A DNA stretch of 15,965 bases from DASQQQ01 sp036390995. Its GTDB lineage: Bacteria > Actinomycetota > UBA4738 > HRBIN12. Where the stretch lies: assembly GCA_036390995.1 (NCBI GenBank), contig DASWAT010000104.1:1-15965 (forward strand), written 5' to 3'. Positions within the stretch are counted from its first letter, which is position 1. The number at the start of each line of letters is the position of its first letter. Position numbers and translations under genes: made by a program. Below, one piece after another: positions 7,465-14,226 of this stretch. Below the pieces are notes generated by a model. The model had not been told where the DNA came from, made no database searches, and saw only the letters and a program-made list of their open reading frames with translations.

Positions 7465-8561
7465 TCCACGAGTCGAACTCGCGGGTTGCCGTTGAGACTG
7501 GGATCACCCGGCGCGGCCACCTCCAGCTGGATGCAGAACACGTCCGAGGACTTGCGCTCGAACTTGCAGTTCGCTTGCTGCCGGGCCGCCTGCCCGCTCC
7601 ACGCGTTCTTGATCCTCATGCCGACGAAGTCGACCACCGGGTAGGCTTCGTGGCCCGAGGTCGTGATCCACGGGAAGCACGGTGCTGTCTGGCCGTCACA
7701 TGCCACCACCGGGAAGTCGACGACCGGCTTGGGGGTCATCTGGGAGACGGCGACGAGCCAGGCTTGCATCGCCTGTACGAGGTCGTTGGGCACCCCGCCC
7801 GCGGCGCACACGTACGTTGGGGGCGGACCACCCGGCGGGCCCCACAGGACGGGCTGGAAGGCGCTCGAGCTCTCCAGTCCCATCTGCTGGATGTACTCGC
7901 GGAGATCGTTCACACCGCCGGCCTGGGACGAGCAGTCCATCGGGTTGGTGTCCTCGCCCTGCACCGGCCACCCCTGGGGGAAATCGAGCCATCCTCGCTG
8001 GCTCCCTGTCTTCGATTTCGCGAACGTGAAGTAGCACTCAGCCCCGTTGTAGCCAGGCACATGGCCATCGGTGCAGTCCTCCACCTTGAGCATGTCCAGC
8101 TTGAGGGGAACCGGGTTCGACACGCCCGCGGTCCACTCCGCCGTCGCGGAGGCCACGACGGTCCCGTTGTTGATCCCGAAGATCGGCGCGAAGAAATACT
8201 GCTGGGGAACGGTGACCGTCACCGTGACCTCGTTCTTGCCGTCCGAAGCCGTGCCGCTGCACTCGGCCGGGTCGAGCTGGAAGCCGGTCACTCCTGCCGC
8301 GTCGTTGTTGTCGGTGACGAGCTCCTCGGCGGCGTTCCTCGCCTTGACTTCGCCATGGGCAAGCCCGCACTCCCTCGCCGCGGCAAGGGCGGCGGAGTCG
8401 GCGGCGTTCACCATGTTCCGCTTGAGGGCCACGCCGCGACCGAGGTCGAACGTCAGCACCAACATCCCGAGCAGGGCGATCAGGGAGATGGCCACGATGG
8501 CCAGCGTCGCGCCACGCTCTTCCTCGCGGAACCGGATCAAGCTGAACCGCCTTACTCGCAT
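7461..8561 (-). CDS. TadG-like Flp pilus-associated protein, cysteine-rich
   Basis: This is a 366-residue protein starting at the ATG at 8561. A longer reading to 8639 would run back through the end of tadE. The N-terminus is the TadE/G-like membrane module: basic residues, then EERGATLAIVAISLIALLGM, then an amphipathic helix ending in MVNAADSAALAAA (to about residue 62). This type is anchored in the membrane and may act as a minor pilin, anchor or tip factor. The remaining 300 residues are secreted, carry ten cysteines and show no von Willebrand A (MIDAS) motif of the kind found in many TadG proteins. The prepilin-type Glu at +5 is absent, so processing like a pilin is doubtful. It overlaps tadE by 10 nt. 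Confidence 0.82.
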   Translation of the reverse strand: MRVRRFSLIRFREEERGATLAIVAISLIALLGMLVLTFDLGRGVALKRNMVNAADSAALAAARECGLAHGEVKARNAAEELVTDNNDAAGVTGFQLDPAECSGTASDGKNEVTVTVTVPQQYFFAPIFGINNGTVVASATAEWTAGVSNPVPLKLDMLKVEDCTDGHVPGYNGAECYFTFAKSKTGSQRGWLDFPQGWPVQGEDTNPMDCSSQAGGVNDLREYIQQMGLESSSAFQPVLWGPPGGPPPTYVCAAGGVPNDLVQAMQAWLVAVSQMTPKPVVDFPVVACDGQTAPCFPWITTSGHEAYPVVDFVGMRIKNAWSGQAARQQANCKFERKSSDVFCIQLEVAAPGDPSLNGNPRVRLVD

Positions 8562-8968
8562 CGGAACACCGCCTTGATGGTCGAGGTCACGGTCGTGTTC
8601 TTCCAGAACGGGATCTCGATCTGGAGGGGTTGCTCCCACGAGACCTGGATGTCCTGGCCCCTATCGGTGCCTTCGCACCCATCGGGTCTGGGGGCTCCGT
8701 TCACCAGCGAGATCGAGATGGGTGGCTCCGGCGTGAACGGTTCAGCGGCGTTCTGGACCTCGGTCATAGGGTCGCAGTCACTGGTGGAGGCGACCGCGGC
8801 GCACCGAGCGCCCTCCCTGGCGGCCCCCTGGAACAGCTGGTACTGGCTCCACACCCGCCCGAACTCGATGACCCCGAACAGGATGAGGGCCAGAACCGGC
8901 AGGATGATGGCGAACTCGACGGCCGCCACTCCCTCCTCCCGCGAGATGCGCTTCCTGATGACTGTCAT
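8552..8968 (-). CDS. tadE: TadE-family pseudopilin
   Basis: This 138-residue protein has a short basic leader ending at G13, followed by VAAVEF. That is the G/xxxxEF processing motif used by Tad prepilin peptidases (E18 is +5, F19 is +6). A hydrophobic helix (about 14-37, with IILPVLALILFGVIEFGR) follows, then the typical QGAAREGARCAA segment. The secreted part has four cysteines. TadE pseudopilins are minor components needed for Flp pilus assembly. The ATG at 8968 has AAGG 11 nt upstream within a purine-rich stretch. The gene follows the pilin after a 108-nt gap rich in inverted repeats and overlaps the tadG-like gene downstream. Confidence 0.93.
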   Translation of the reverse strand: MTVIRKRISREEGVAAVEFAIILPVLALILFGVIEFGRVWSQYQLFQGAAREGARCAAVASTSDCDPMTEVQNAAEPFTPEPPISISLVNGAPRPDGCEGTDRGQDIQVSWEQPLQIEIPFWKNTTVTSTIKAVFRCE

Positions 8969-8997
8969 GGTCGCGTGCCTTCCTCCGCCTTCGCTTT

Positions 8998-9061
8998 GCC
9001 GATCGACTTCTATCGGCCCCTCACTCTCCCCGACCGTAAGAGTGAGCGGCCGACGAGGCCG
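8998..9061 (-). promoter_or_regulatory. Overlapping inverted repeats between the pilin and tadE
   Basis: Three hairpins share this gap. GCCGAT (8998-9003) pairs with ATCGGC (9012-9017). CTCACTCT (9020-9027) pairs with AGAGTGAG (9039-9046) and, after one mismatch, extends by 5 bp (9014-9018 with 9048-9052). CGGCC (9047-9051) pairs with GGCCG (9057-9061). The outer arm of the middle hairpin overlaps both small hairpins, so they exclude each other. No T-run follows, so this is not a classic terminator. It could protect pilin mRNA or reduce read-through into tadE. Confidence 0.5.
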
Positions 9062-9076
9062 CTCTCGATGCGTTGG

Positions 9077-9283
9077 TTAGCCTTGTGTAGCGAGCGTGTC
9101 GGCTCCGCGCTGGAACACACTGGCGATCGCGTTGCCGAGAAGGATGGCTGCGGTGATGATCGCGAGCGCGATCAGAACGAGCAGCAGCGCGTACTCGGTG
9201 GCGACCGCACCGTCCTCCCGCCTCAGCTTCCCGCGGAGGTCCGCAAAGAGGGCCTGCGCCCCCACGTACAGAGCGAGGAACAT
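9077..9283 (-). CDS. flp: Flp-type major pilin
   Basis: This 68-residue prepilin is the major subunit of the Tad (type IVc) pilus. It has a 25-residue leader with basic residues (RGKLRRED), a cleavage site after G25 and then AVATEY, giving the diagnostic Flp Glu at +5 (E30) and Tyr at +6 (Y31). One long hydrophobic helix (about 31-50) follows. The mature protein would be about 43 residues, a normal size. I chose the ATG at 9283 because it has a strong ribosome-binding site, AAGGGAGGTG, 4 nt upstream; the longer reading to 9334 lacks one. It heads the operon, and its upstream gap holds a sigma-28-like promoter candidate. No prepilin peptidase (TadV/CpaA) is in the window. Confidence 0.96.
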   Translation of the reverse strand: MFLALYVGAQALFADLRGKLRREDGAVATEYALLLVLIALAIITAAILLGNAIASVFQRGADTLATQG

Positions 9284-9331
9284 CTGTTCACCTCCCTTCG
9301 ATCCACTCGAACCGGATGTCTCTCGTGACTT

Positions 9332-9359
9332 CATCGGTACGGTACGAGGGCGGCTTGAG
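9332..9359 (-). promoter_or_regulatory. Sigma-28-like promoter candidate for the Tad operon
   Basis: On the complementary strand CTCAAG (9354-9359) is followed after 16 nt by CCGATG (9332-9337). FliA/SigD/WhiG promoters have TAAA and GCCGATA-type elements with a similar spacing. Transcription would start near 9325, leaving a leader of about 40 nt that carries the strong pilin ribosome-binding site. A tandem GGTAC repeat (9336-9345) overlaps the -10 and spacer and could be a regulator site. Confidence 0.55.
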
Positions 9360-9422
9360 GCATGGGTATCCCGACTTCCACCGGCTCTGCGTATGAAGTT
9401 CTACGTAGGACGGGTTCACGCG

Positions 9423-9450
9423 CTTCAGTCGCCCCTATGGTGTGCCGATT
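9423..9450 (+). promoter_or_regulatory. Possible sigma-28-like promoter giving a leaderless transcript
   Basis: CTTCAG (9423-9428) is followed after 16 nt by CCGATT (9445-9450). The -35 half has two changes from CTMAAG; the -10 half is good. The ATG at 9459 begins 8 nt after the -10, close to the expected transcription start, and has no ribosome-binding site. This fits a leaderless mRNA. It is divergent from the pilin promoter and separated from it by 63 nt. Confidence 0.4.
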
Positions 9451-9458
9451 GGCTTCGC

Positions 9459-11003
9459 ATGGCCGGCCCGAAGTCCGCGATCGCCCCCGCGATCACCAGC
9501 GCGCCTCGACGGCCGGCCCTCGGCCTCTGGGCGATCCGGCTCTCGCATGTCTGGACGGCGACCGGGATCGTCGTCCCCGTCCTCGTCGTGGCGGGAACAC
9601 CGCTCGCCGCGATCGACCTGGCCTACCTGCTCCGCACCGGCGACATCATGTTCGACACCCACGCGATCCTCCGCACGAACGTATTCACGGCGGCGGCGTA
9701 CGGCAGGCCCTGGCTCAACCAGCAGTGGCTAACCGAGATCGTCCTGGCCGGCGCGTTCCGGATCGGCGGATGGTTCGCCCTGGCCGCGCTCCGCGCGCTG
9801 CTGATAGCCCTCGTGCTCACGTTCGTGTTCCTGGCCTGTCGTGCCGCTGGTGCGGCCACCAAACGGGCCGCGGTGCTCACGCTGGCCAGCGGCGTCCTGC
9901 TCACGGCAGGGTTCAACCTTCGATCCCAGCTCCTCGGCATCCTCTGTTTCGCGGCGACGGCCTGGTTGGTGGCACGTCGCCGCGCGCATCCCGCAGGCGT
10001 ATGGATCGTGATCCCCATCACCGTCCTGTGGGCCAACCTGCACGGGAGCTTCTTCATGGCCCCCCTGCTGCTCGGGCTGGCATGGGTCGAGGACCGGTGG
10101 GTACGGGGACGCGGAGCACACAGCCTGCTCCTGGCCGGCCTCGGCAGCCTGCTCGCGACGACGGTGAACCCGTACGGCTATCGGGTGTGGTCCTACGCCG
10201 CCGGCCTGGCAACGGATCCGGTCATCCGGAGAACGATCACGGAGTGGCAGCCCCCCACGATCGAGGTCTACACGGGGGCCGCATTCTTCCTGTCGGTCGT
10301 CGTGGTGGCGGCGGTGCTGATCGCCAGGGTGCGGCGCCCGGTCCCGTGGGCTTCGCTGCTGCCGCTCGCGGTGTTCCTGGCGATCGCCCTGACCGCCATC
10401 CGCGGCGTGTACTGGTGGGCCATGGTCGTTCCGATCGTGCTCGCCGGCGTGCTGTCGGACGGGCCGGCGCCCACCGAGCGCCCGGATCCCGCCGGGCCCT
10501 TGAACACCGCCCTCCTCGGCCTGCTGGCGACCGCCATCATCGGGGTCATGCTCCGGTGGGTGCCCTACACCGGACCGGCCATGCCGGATGGGGACAGGCT
10601 GTTGTTCGCTCCGGTGGGGATCACCCGTGAGCTGCACGAGATCCTCCGACCGGGACAGGTCATGTTCAACGCCCAGGAGTGGGGCTCGTGGCTCGAGCTC
10701 GAGTTCCCACAGAACCCGGTGACGGTCGACTCCCTCATCGAGGTCGTCCCCCAGAGCGTGTGGTGGAAGTACTACGACGTCTCAGGGGGCGTGGAAGGTT
10801 GGCAGGCGACCTTGGACTCCTGGCACGTGGACGTGGCGGTCCTGGCCCGAGACCAGCAGCCCGACCTCATCCCGAAGATGAAGGCCGACCCCCGCTGGCG
10901 GTTGGTCTACGAGGACGCCGACGGGGTCATCTTCAGGCGAGCCTCGGCGCCCGTCCGGGCGGCGGAACCCGCGGGCGGCACGACCCTCCGCTCGAGCAGG
11001 TAG
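9459..11003 (+). CDS. Polytopic membrane protein, GT-C glycosyltransferase-like
   Basis: This protein of about 514 residues has an N-terminal membrane segment (about 31-52) and an external loop with acidic residues (AIDLAYLLRTGDIMFDTHAI). A motif with paired aromatic residues (YGRPWLNQQWLTEIVLAG, about 81-98) follows, then many further membrane segments and a soluble C-terminal domain of about 110 residues. The loop and the WLNQQWL segment resemble PMT/ArnT-like (GT39-type) membrane transferases that use polyprenyl-linked sugars. That function is inference. I chose the ATG at 9459 because upstream in-frame codons run back through the promoter region and the pilin gene on the other strand; an ATG at 9393 is an alternative. 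No ribosome-binding site precedes it. Its last 97 bp overlap the convergent 10907-12124 gene. Its position opposite the pilin makes a role in pilin or surface glycosylation possible. Confidence 0.75.
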   Translation: MAGPKSAIAPAITSAPRRPALGLWAIRLSHVWTATGIVVPVLVVAGTPLAAIDLAYLLRTGDIMFDTHAILRTNVFTAAAYGRPWLNQQWLTEIVLAGAFRIGGWFALAALRALLIALVLTFVFLACRAAGAATKRAAVLTLASGVLLTAGFNLRSQLLGILCFAATAWLVARRRAHPAGVWIVIPITVLWANLHGSFFMAPLLLGLAWVEDRWVRGRGAHSLLLAGLGSLLATTVNPYGYRVWSYAAGLATDPVIRRTITEWQPPTIEVYTGAAFFLSVVVVAAVLIARVRRPVPWASLLPLAVFLAIALTAIRGVYWWAMVVPIVLAGVLSDGPAPTERPDPAGPLNTALLGLLATAIIGVMLRWVPYTGPAMPDGDRLLFAPVGITRELHEILRPGQVMFNAQEWGSWLELEFPQNPVTVDSLIEVVPQSVWWKYYDVSGGVEGWQATLDSWHVDVAVLARDQQPDLIPKMKADPRWRLVYEDADGVIFRRASAPVRAAEPAGGTTLRSSR

Positions 11004-12124
11004 ACGGCGGGAACGGCCCCGAGCAACGCGTTGCGGAGCAACAGGCTCGCCTTCACCGACCACAGTGGGCCACCGGCGAGCGCCCAATTGGACGCGAGGA
11101 GCATCAGGCCGCTCACCAGCATCAGCGAGGCCAGCAGCCACCGGACGTACCCCGTTCGCTCCGTCCAGGCGATGGCGGCCCAGGGGGCGAGCCAGATCAT
11201 GTAAGGGGGCGACAGGAGCGGTGCGGACAGCATGAGGATCGACACCGCTGCCGCCGCCGGGAGGCCGAGCTCCCGCGGCTGCCGCCGGGATGCCCGGTAC
11301 CACACCGCCGCGATCCCGGCCGCGGCCGCGACCAGCAACAGCGCCTTCGCCCAGTCCGGTGCGACGCCCAGGCGCGAGGAGTCGTTGATGCTGACGAAGG
11401 TTCGTCCGAGAGCCCACAGGATCGAGCCGACCAGGCTCTCGTACTCCCATCCGGGGGTGTGGCGCTGGGTCGCCACCTGCAGCAGGCCCGACGGGCCGCC
11501 CCACCACACCCACACGAACGTGCCGAGCGTGAGCGCCGCCACCGACCAGGCGAGCGCTCGCCGTTTTCGCTGCAGGACCATCACCGGCACGAGGACGAGC
11601 GGCCACACCTTGGCCAGGATGGCGGCGGCCAACGCCACGCCGCCGAGCCGTTCGCGTCCTCGAACCACGAGCGCGATCGCACCGACTGCCAGCGCCACGG
11701 AGATGAGGTCGATGGTCGTGTACAGGAAGCCGAGGAGCGGCACGGTGAAGAGCAGGTAGAGGACCGCGCTCCTCGGGCCCCAACCGAACGCGAGCGCGAC
11801 GACGGTGACGAGGTCGCAGAGGGCGATGAGCCAGACCAGGTGGGCGCCGGTCTCGTTGCCGTTCGTTCCGGCGACCATCTCGATGGCGCCCAGCGACACG
11901 GGTGGGTACTCGACTGGGAAGTCCCGGTAGGGCATGCCCTCGGCTGCGGCGATCTCCGTGAACCTGGAGACGTAGGTCGTGCGCGGGACCGGCGGCCCCG
12001 ACTCGAACTGGCGAAGCGACGAGGAGATCTGCTCGCCATGGGCGGTGACCCCGATGACCAGGAGTGCGAAAAGGACCAGCCGCCTGGCCAGGCTCCTCCA
12101 GTCCTCGCGGGAGCTGCTCGCCAT
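10907..12124 (-). CDS. GT87-like polyprenol-phosphate mannosyltransferase
   Basis: This is a polytopic protein of about 405 residues. It carries several traits of the GT87 (DUF2029) family of actinobacterial mannosyltransferases: YRDFPVEYPPV in the first external loop (66-76), a TTIDL segment (about 136-140), LAKVWPLVLVPV (about 170-181) and LLSPPYMIWLAPW (about 303-315). Such enzymes transfer mannose from polyprenyl-phosphate to lipoglycans or proteins outside the membrane. The acceptor here is unknown. I chose the ATG at 12124 because it has GGTGAGG about 9 nt upstream; the ATG at 12157 has no well-placed site. The C-terminus overlaps the convergent gene ending at 11003. A CCGATA promoter element lies upstream. 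Confidence 0.8.
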   Translation of the reverse strand: MASSSREDWRSLARRLVLFALLVIGVTAHGEQISSSLRQFESGPPVPRTTYVSRFTEIAAAEGMPYRDFPVEYPPVSLGAIEMVAGTNGNETGAHLVWLIALCDLVTVVALAFGWGPRSAVLYLLFTVPLLGFLYTTIDLISVALAVGAIALVVRGRERLGGVALAAAILAKVWPLVLVPVMVLQRKRRALAWSVAALTLGTFVWVWWGGPSGLLQVATQRHTPGWEYESLVGSILWALGRTFVSINDSSRLGVAPDWAKALLLVAAAAGIAAVWYRASRRQPRELGLPAAAAVSILMLSAPLLSPPYMIWLAPWAAIAWTERTGYVRWLLASLMLVSGLMLLASNWALAGGPLWSVKASLLLRNALLGAVPAVYLLERRVVPPAGSAARTGAEARLKMTPSASS

Positions 12125-12166
12125 GGCGGCAACCCTCACCTGCAGCTTGGAGTCCATCCCCGTCTA

Positions 12167-12193
12167 TATCGGCGGCACCGGGGGGGGATGTAG
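12167..12193 (-). promoter_or_regulatory. Possible sigma-28-like promoter for the GT87-like gene
   Basis: On the complementary strand CTACAT (12188-12193) is followed after 15 nt by CCGATA (12167-12172). The -10 is the full FliA-type CCGATA; the -35 is weak. The spacer holds a run of eight C. Transcription would start near 12160, about 36 nt before the chosen ATG. Confidence 0.35.
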
Positions 12194-12229
12194 CGGCTCA
12201 GCCGAACCCGGAAGAATCTGGATCGCGCG

Positions 12230-12258
12230 CTAAAGGTTCCCGGCCTTCCTGGCCGAAT
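12230..12258 (+). promoter_or_regulatory. Sigma-28-like promoter candidate for the 12283 gene
   Basis: CTAAAG (12230-12235) is followed after 17 nt by CCGAAT (12253-12258). A short inverted repeat, CGGCC-TTCCT-GGCCG (12241-12255), fills the spacer and touches the -10, as an operator would. Start of transcription near 12265 leaves a short leader carrying the strong ribosome-binding site. Confidence 0.45.
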
Positions 12259-12282
12259 GATATCGAACAGGAGGGGAGGACC

Positions 12283-12897
12283 ATGAGCGTGGTCCGCAAG
12301 TCACCCAGGGCGGTCACGTCGTACGACCCCGTCGTGCGGTGGAAGGCACGCGCGTGGGGCTTGGTCGCGTACCTCGCGGTCCTGGCGGCCGTGGCGACCA
12401 TCGTGCTCTTCGCCGTTCGGTACCAGCCCCTCTCGGCGGCGAACCTCGCCTCGGGGCCGGTGACGCAGTCTGGCGGGAACATGGTCCGGGTGGGATACGC
12501 GAACGGCGGGACGTTCGCCTTCGGCTTCCTGGTCGTGAACGACGGCCCGCTCCCCGTGAAGATCCAGAGGATCCAGGTGACCGGCCAGAGCGAGCTGCTG
12601 GTCCCGGTCAGGCTCGAGACGGCCGCGAAACGTTACGCCGGCAGCCTGGGCGAGGGCGATCCCTCTCTCGACGAGTTCCTTCCGTTCACGTTGGCGGGCG
12701 GCGATCGCCGGTGGATCGTGGTTCGGACGCGCTTCGGGAACTGCGGTCGCTTCGCGGCCGGCGCCTTCGAGACGTACACGCGGTTCCAGGTGACCTACAG
12801 CGTGCTCGGGTTCACGAAGCACGCCTGGGTCCCGCTCCCCAAGGACATCAGGGTAGACTCGCCCCCGGACTGGGCATGTCCCGCGCGGACCGGGTAG
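12283..12897 (+). CDS. Membrane-anchored extracytoplasmic protein of unknown function
   Basis: This 204-residue protein has a basic cytoplasmic N-terminus, one membrane segment (about 24-45) and an outer domain of about 155 residues. The outer domain looks beta-rich: GTFAFGFLVVNDGPLPVKIQ and FQVTYSVLGFTKHAWVPL resemble strands of an immunoglobulin-like fold, and it has two cysteines (NCGRF and WACPA). I do not recognise a family. The ATG at 12283 has an excellent ribosome-binding site (AGGAGGGGAGGA) and a sigma-28-like promoter candidate 24 nt upstream. It is divergent from the GT87-like gene and followed 80 nt later by the coiled-coil gene. The layout fits a surface or cell-envelope accessory protein, but no function is shown. 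Confidence 0.8.
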   Translation: MSVVRKSPRAVTSYDPVVRWKARAWGLVAYLAVLAAVATIVLFAVRYQPLSAANLASGPVTQSGGNMVRVGYANGGTFAFGFLVVNDGPLPVKIQRIQVTGQSELLVPVRLETAAKRYAGSLGEGDPSLDEFLPFTLAGGDRRWIVVRTRFGNCGRFAAGAFETYTRFQVTYSVLGFTKHAWVPLPKDIRVDSPPDWACPARTG

Positions 12898-12912
12898 GGA
12901 CCGCTCGGGTGA

Positions 12913-12941
12913 TTGAAGTGCCATACCCTGAGCCCCAGAAT
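12913..12941 (+). promoter_or_regulatory. Possible sigma-70-like promoter for the coiled-coil gene
   Basis: TTGAAG (12913-12918) and CAGAAT (12936-12941) are 17 nt apart, a fair housekeeping-type promoter. The spacing to the ATG at 12978 is reasonable. Unlike most transcription starts in this window, there is no CCGAT element here, so this gene may also be read from the promoter at 12230. Confidence 0.3.
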
Positions 12942-12977
12942 CGCGGCGTGGCTCCCGAGGCGCCAGGGGGGACTGCC

Positions 12978-14117
12978 ATGGAAGAACCGCAGCCCAAGCG
13001 AAGCCCGTTCGGCTACACGTCCAGGAGCGTACGTCTGACCCTGGCGGATCGCGACAGGTTGCTCGCGGAGGCCTCGGAGCAAGCCAGGGCGGCCGAAGCT
13101 CTGGCGCTCGAGTTGCGGTCCGAGGCCGAGAGGTTGAAGACGCAGCTCGCCGAACAGGCCGAGCAGCTCCGTGCACTGGGGGCCGAGGCTGCTGAACTCA
13201 GGACCGACCGAGACGCCACTCGCCGGGACCTCGAGGGAGCGGTTGCGGACGCGGCGGGCCTGCGGCTCGAGCTCCTCGAGCTGACCGTCAGCATGCGCGA
13301 GCTGGAGACCGTCCGGCACGACCCAGAAACGACCCAACACGAGAGTGAGACCGCCCGAGACGAACCGGACCTGCAGGACGAGCACCTCCGAGCGGCGGAG
13401 GAGCTGAGCGCGGGGCGGAGCGACGAGATCGCGGTCCTCCGGCAGGAGCTGGGTTCGGCACGCCGGCACTTCCTGATCCAGAGCCAGCGGGCCAGGAGCG
13501 CCGAGGCCAGGGTCGAGGAACTGGAGGCCGAGGTCCGGTCGGTGCGCGCTGAGCTCGAGGCCGGGCTCAGCGCCGCCACAGCCGAGCTCGAGGCCGCGCG
13601 CGCGGCCGTTGAGGAAGCCGCGGCGCGTCCCGCGCCGGATCCCCCGGCCACGGCTGAGGAGCCGTCGGCCGTCCTGGAGGCCGCGGGATCGACCATGGAC
13701 CGGATCATGGACGGTGCCGAGACCGATCCGGCGGAGGACCTCCGGGAGGCGGAGCGGCCCCGCCGCGAGAACCAGGCGGAGATCGAGCGGCTGGCGGCGT
13801 ACCGCGACCGCCTGGCTCCCCTCGTTGGCGTGGTCCGGTCCACGATCAAGGACGCAAGGGAACGGGCTGCTGGGATCGGCGACCAGGTCGGCGAAGCCGT
13901 CGCCCCCCTCACCGAGGCCATGGCGGACGTGAGTGACCGGCTGGCGGCGTTCGCGGAGCTTGCCACACTCCTGGACGAGGCGAACCGCGAGCCTGCATCC
14001 GAACGTTCGCTCAACCCTATCGAGCTCGACGAACAGGATGGCCCGCCGAGTCAACCCGATCCGCCTGGCGGGGTGGGAGCCAGCAACGGGAGGTCCGATC
14101 GCACCGACGCCGGGTAA
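12978..14117 (+). CDS. DivIVA-like coiled-coil protein
   Basis: This 379-residue soluble protein is built mainly of coiled coil. Its N-terminus (PFGYTSRSVRLTLADRD, 10-26) resembles the start of DivIVA-type domains, where a GY..xxV motif precedes the coiled coil. Long heptad-like runs cover about 27-112 and 134-217. An acidic linker sits at 113-135 and an Ala/Pro-rich linker at 217-230. A shorter helical region covers 255-337, and the C-terminal tail is disordered and Pro/Gly-rich. DivIVA relatives in Actinomycetota organise the cell pole and wall growth, so a scaffold role is possible. The match is short, so this is inference. The ATG at 12978 follows AGGGGGGA with good spacing. A reading from 12339 in the same frame is a shadow of the upstream gene. 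Confidence 0.75.
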   Translation: MEEPQPKRSPFGYTSRSVRLTLADRDRLLAEASEQARAAEALALELRSEAERLKTQLAEQAEQLRALGAEAAELRTDRDATRRDLEGAVADAAGLRLELLELTVSMRELETVRHDPETTQHESETARDEPDLQDEHLRAAEELSAGRSDEIAVLRQELGSARRHFLIQSQRARSAEARVEELEAEVRSVRAELEAGLSAATAELEAARAAVEEAAARPAPDPPATAEEPSAVLEAAGSTMDRIMDGAETDPAEDLREAERPRRENQAEIERLAAYRDRLAPLVGVVRSTIKDARERAAGIGDQVGEAVAPLTEAMADVSDRLAAFAELATLLDEANREPASERSLNPIELDEQDGPPSQPDPPGGVGASNGRSDRTDAG

Positions 14118-14146
14118 GGCCGGTTCCGTTCACGCCGGCAAACGTC

Positions 14147-14174
14147 CTAAAGGCGTCCGTCCCGCGCCCCGATT
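14147..14174 (+). promoter_or_regulatory. Sigma-28-like promoter candidate for the RDD gene
   Basis: CTAAAG (14147-14152) is followed after 16 nt by CCGATT (14169-14174). It lies in the gap between the coiled-coil gene and the RDD gene. Start of transcription near 14181 would leave a leader of about 46 nt with GGAGG before the ATG at 14227. Confidence 0.5.
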
Positions 14175-14226
14175 GCTATGGAGAGGCCATCTGGTCGCTC
14201 GCATCGGTCAGCGCGGAGGGGGTCAC

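Noticed and set aside
8066..8090. CTCAAG and CCGATG inside the tadG-like gene on the complementary strand
   Set aside because: The spacer is only 13 nt and the site is within coding sequence; it serves as a reminder of chance matches.
9096..9458. N-terminal extension of the GT-C-like gene across the pilin
   Set aside because: It would be antisense to the whole flp gene, and the extra sequence is not protein-like; the first membrane segment lies after the ATG at 9459.
10679..12193. Long open frame of 504 codons on the given strand
   Set aside because: Gly/Arg/His-rich shadow antisense to the GT87-like gene.
14119..14139. GCCGG/CCGGC inverted repeat after the coiled-coil gene
   Set aside because: Only 5 bp with a long loop and no T-run; not convincing as a terminator.
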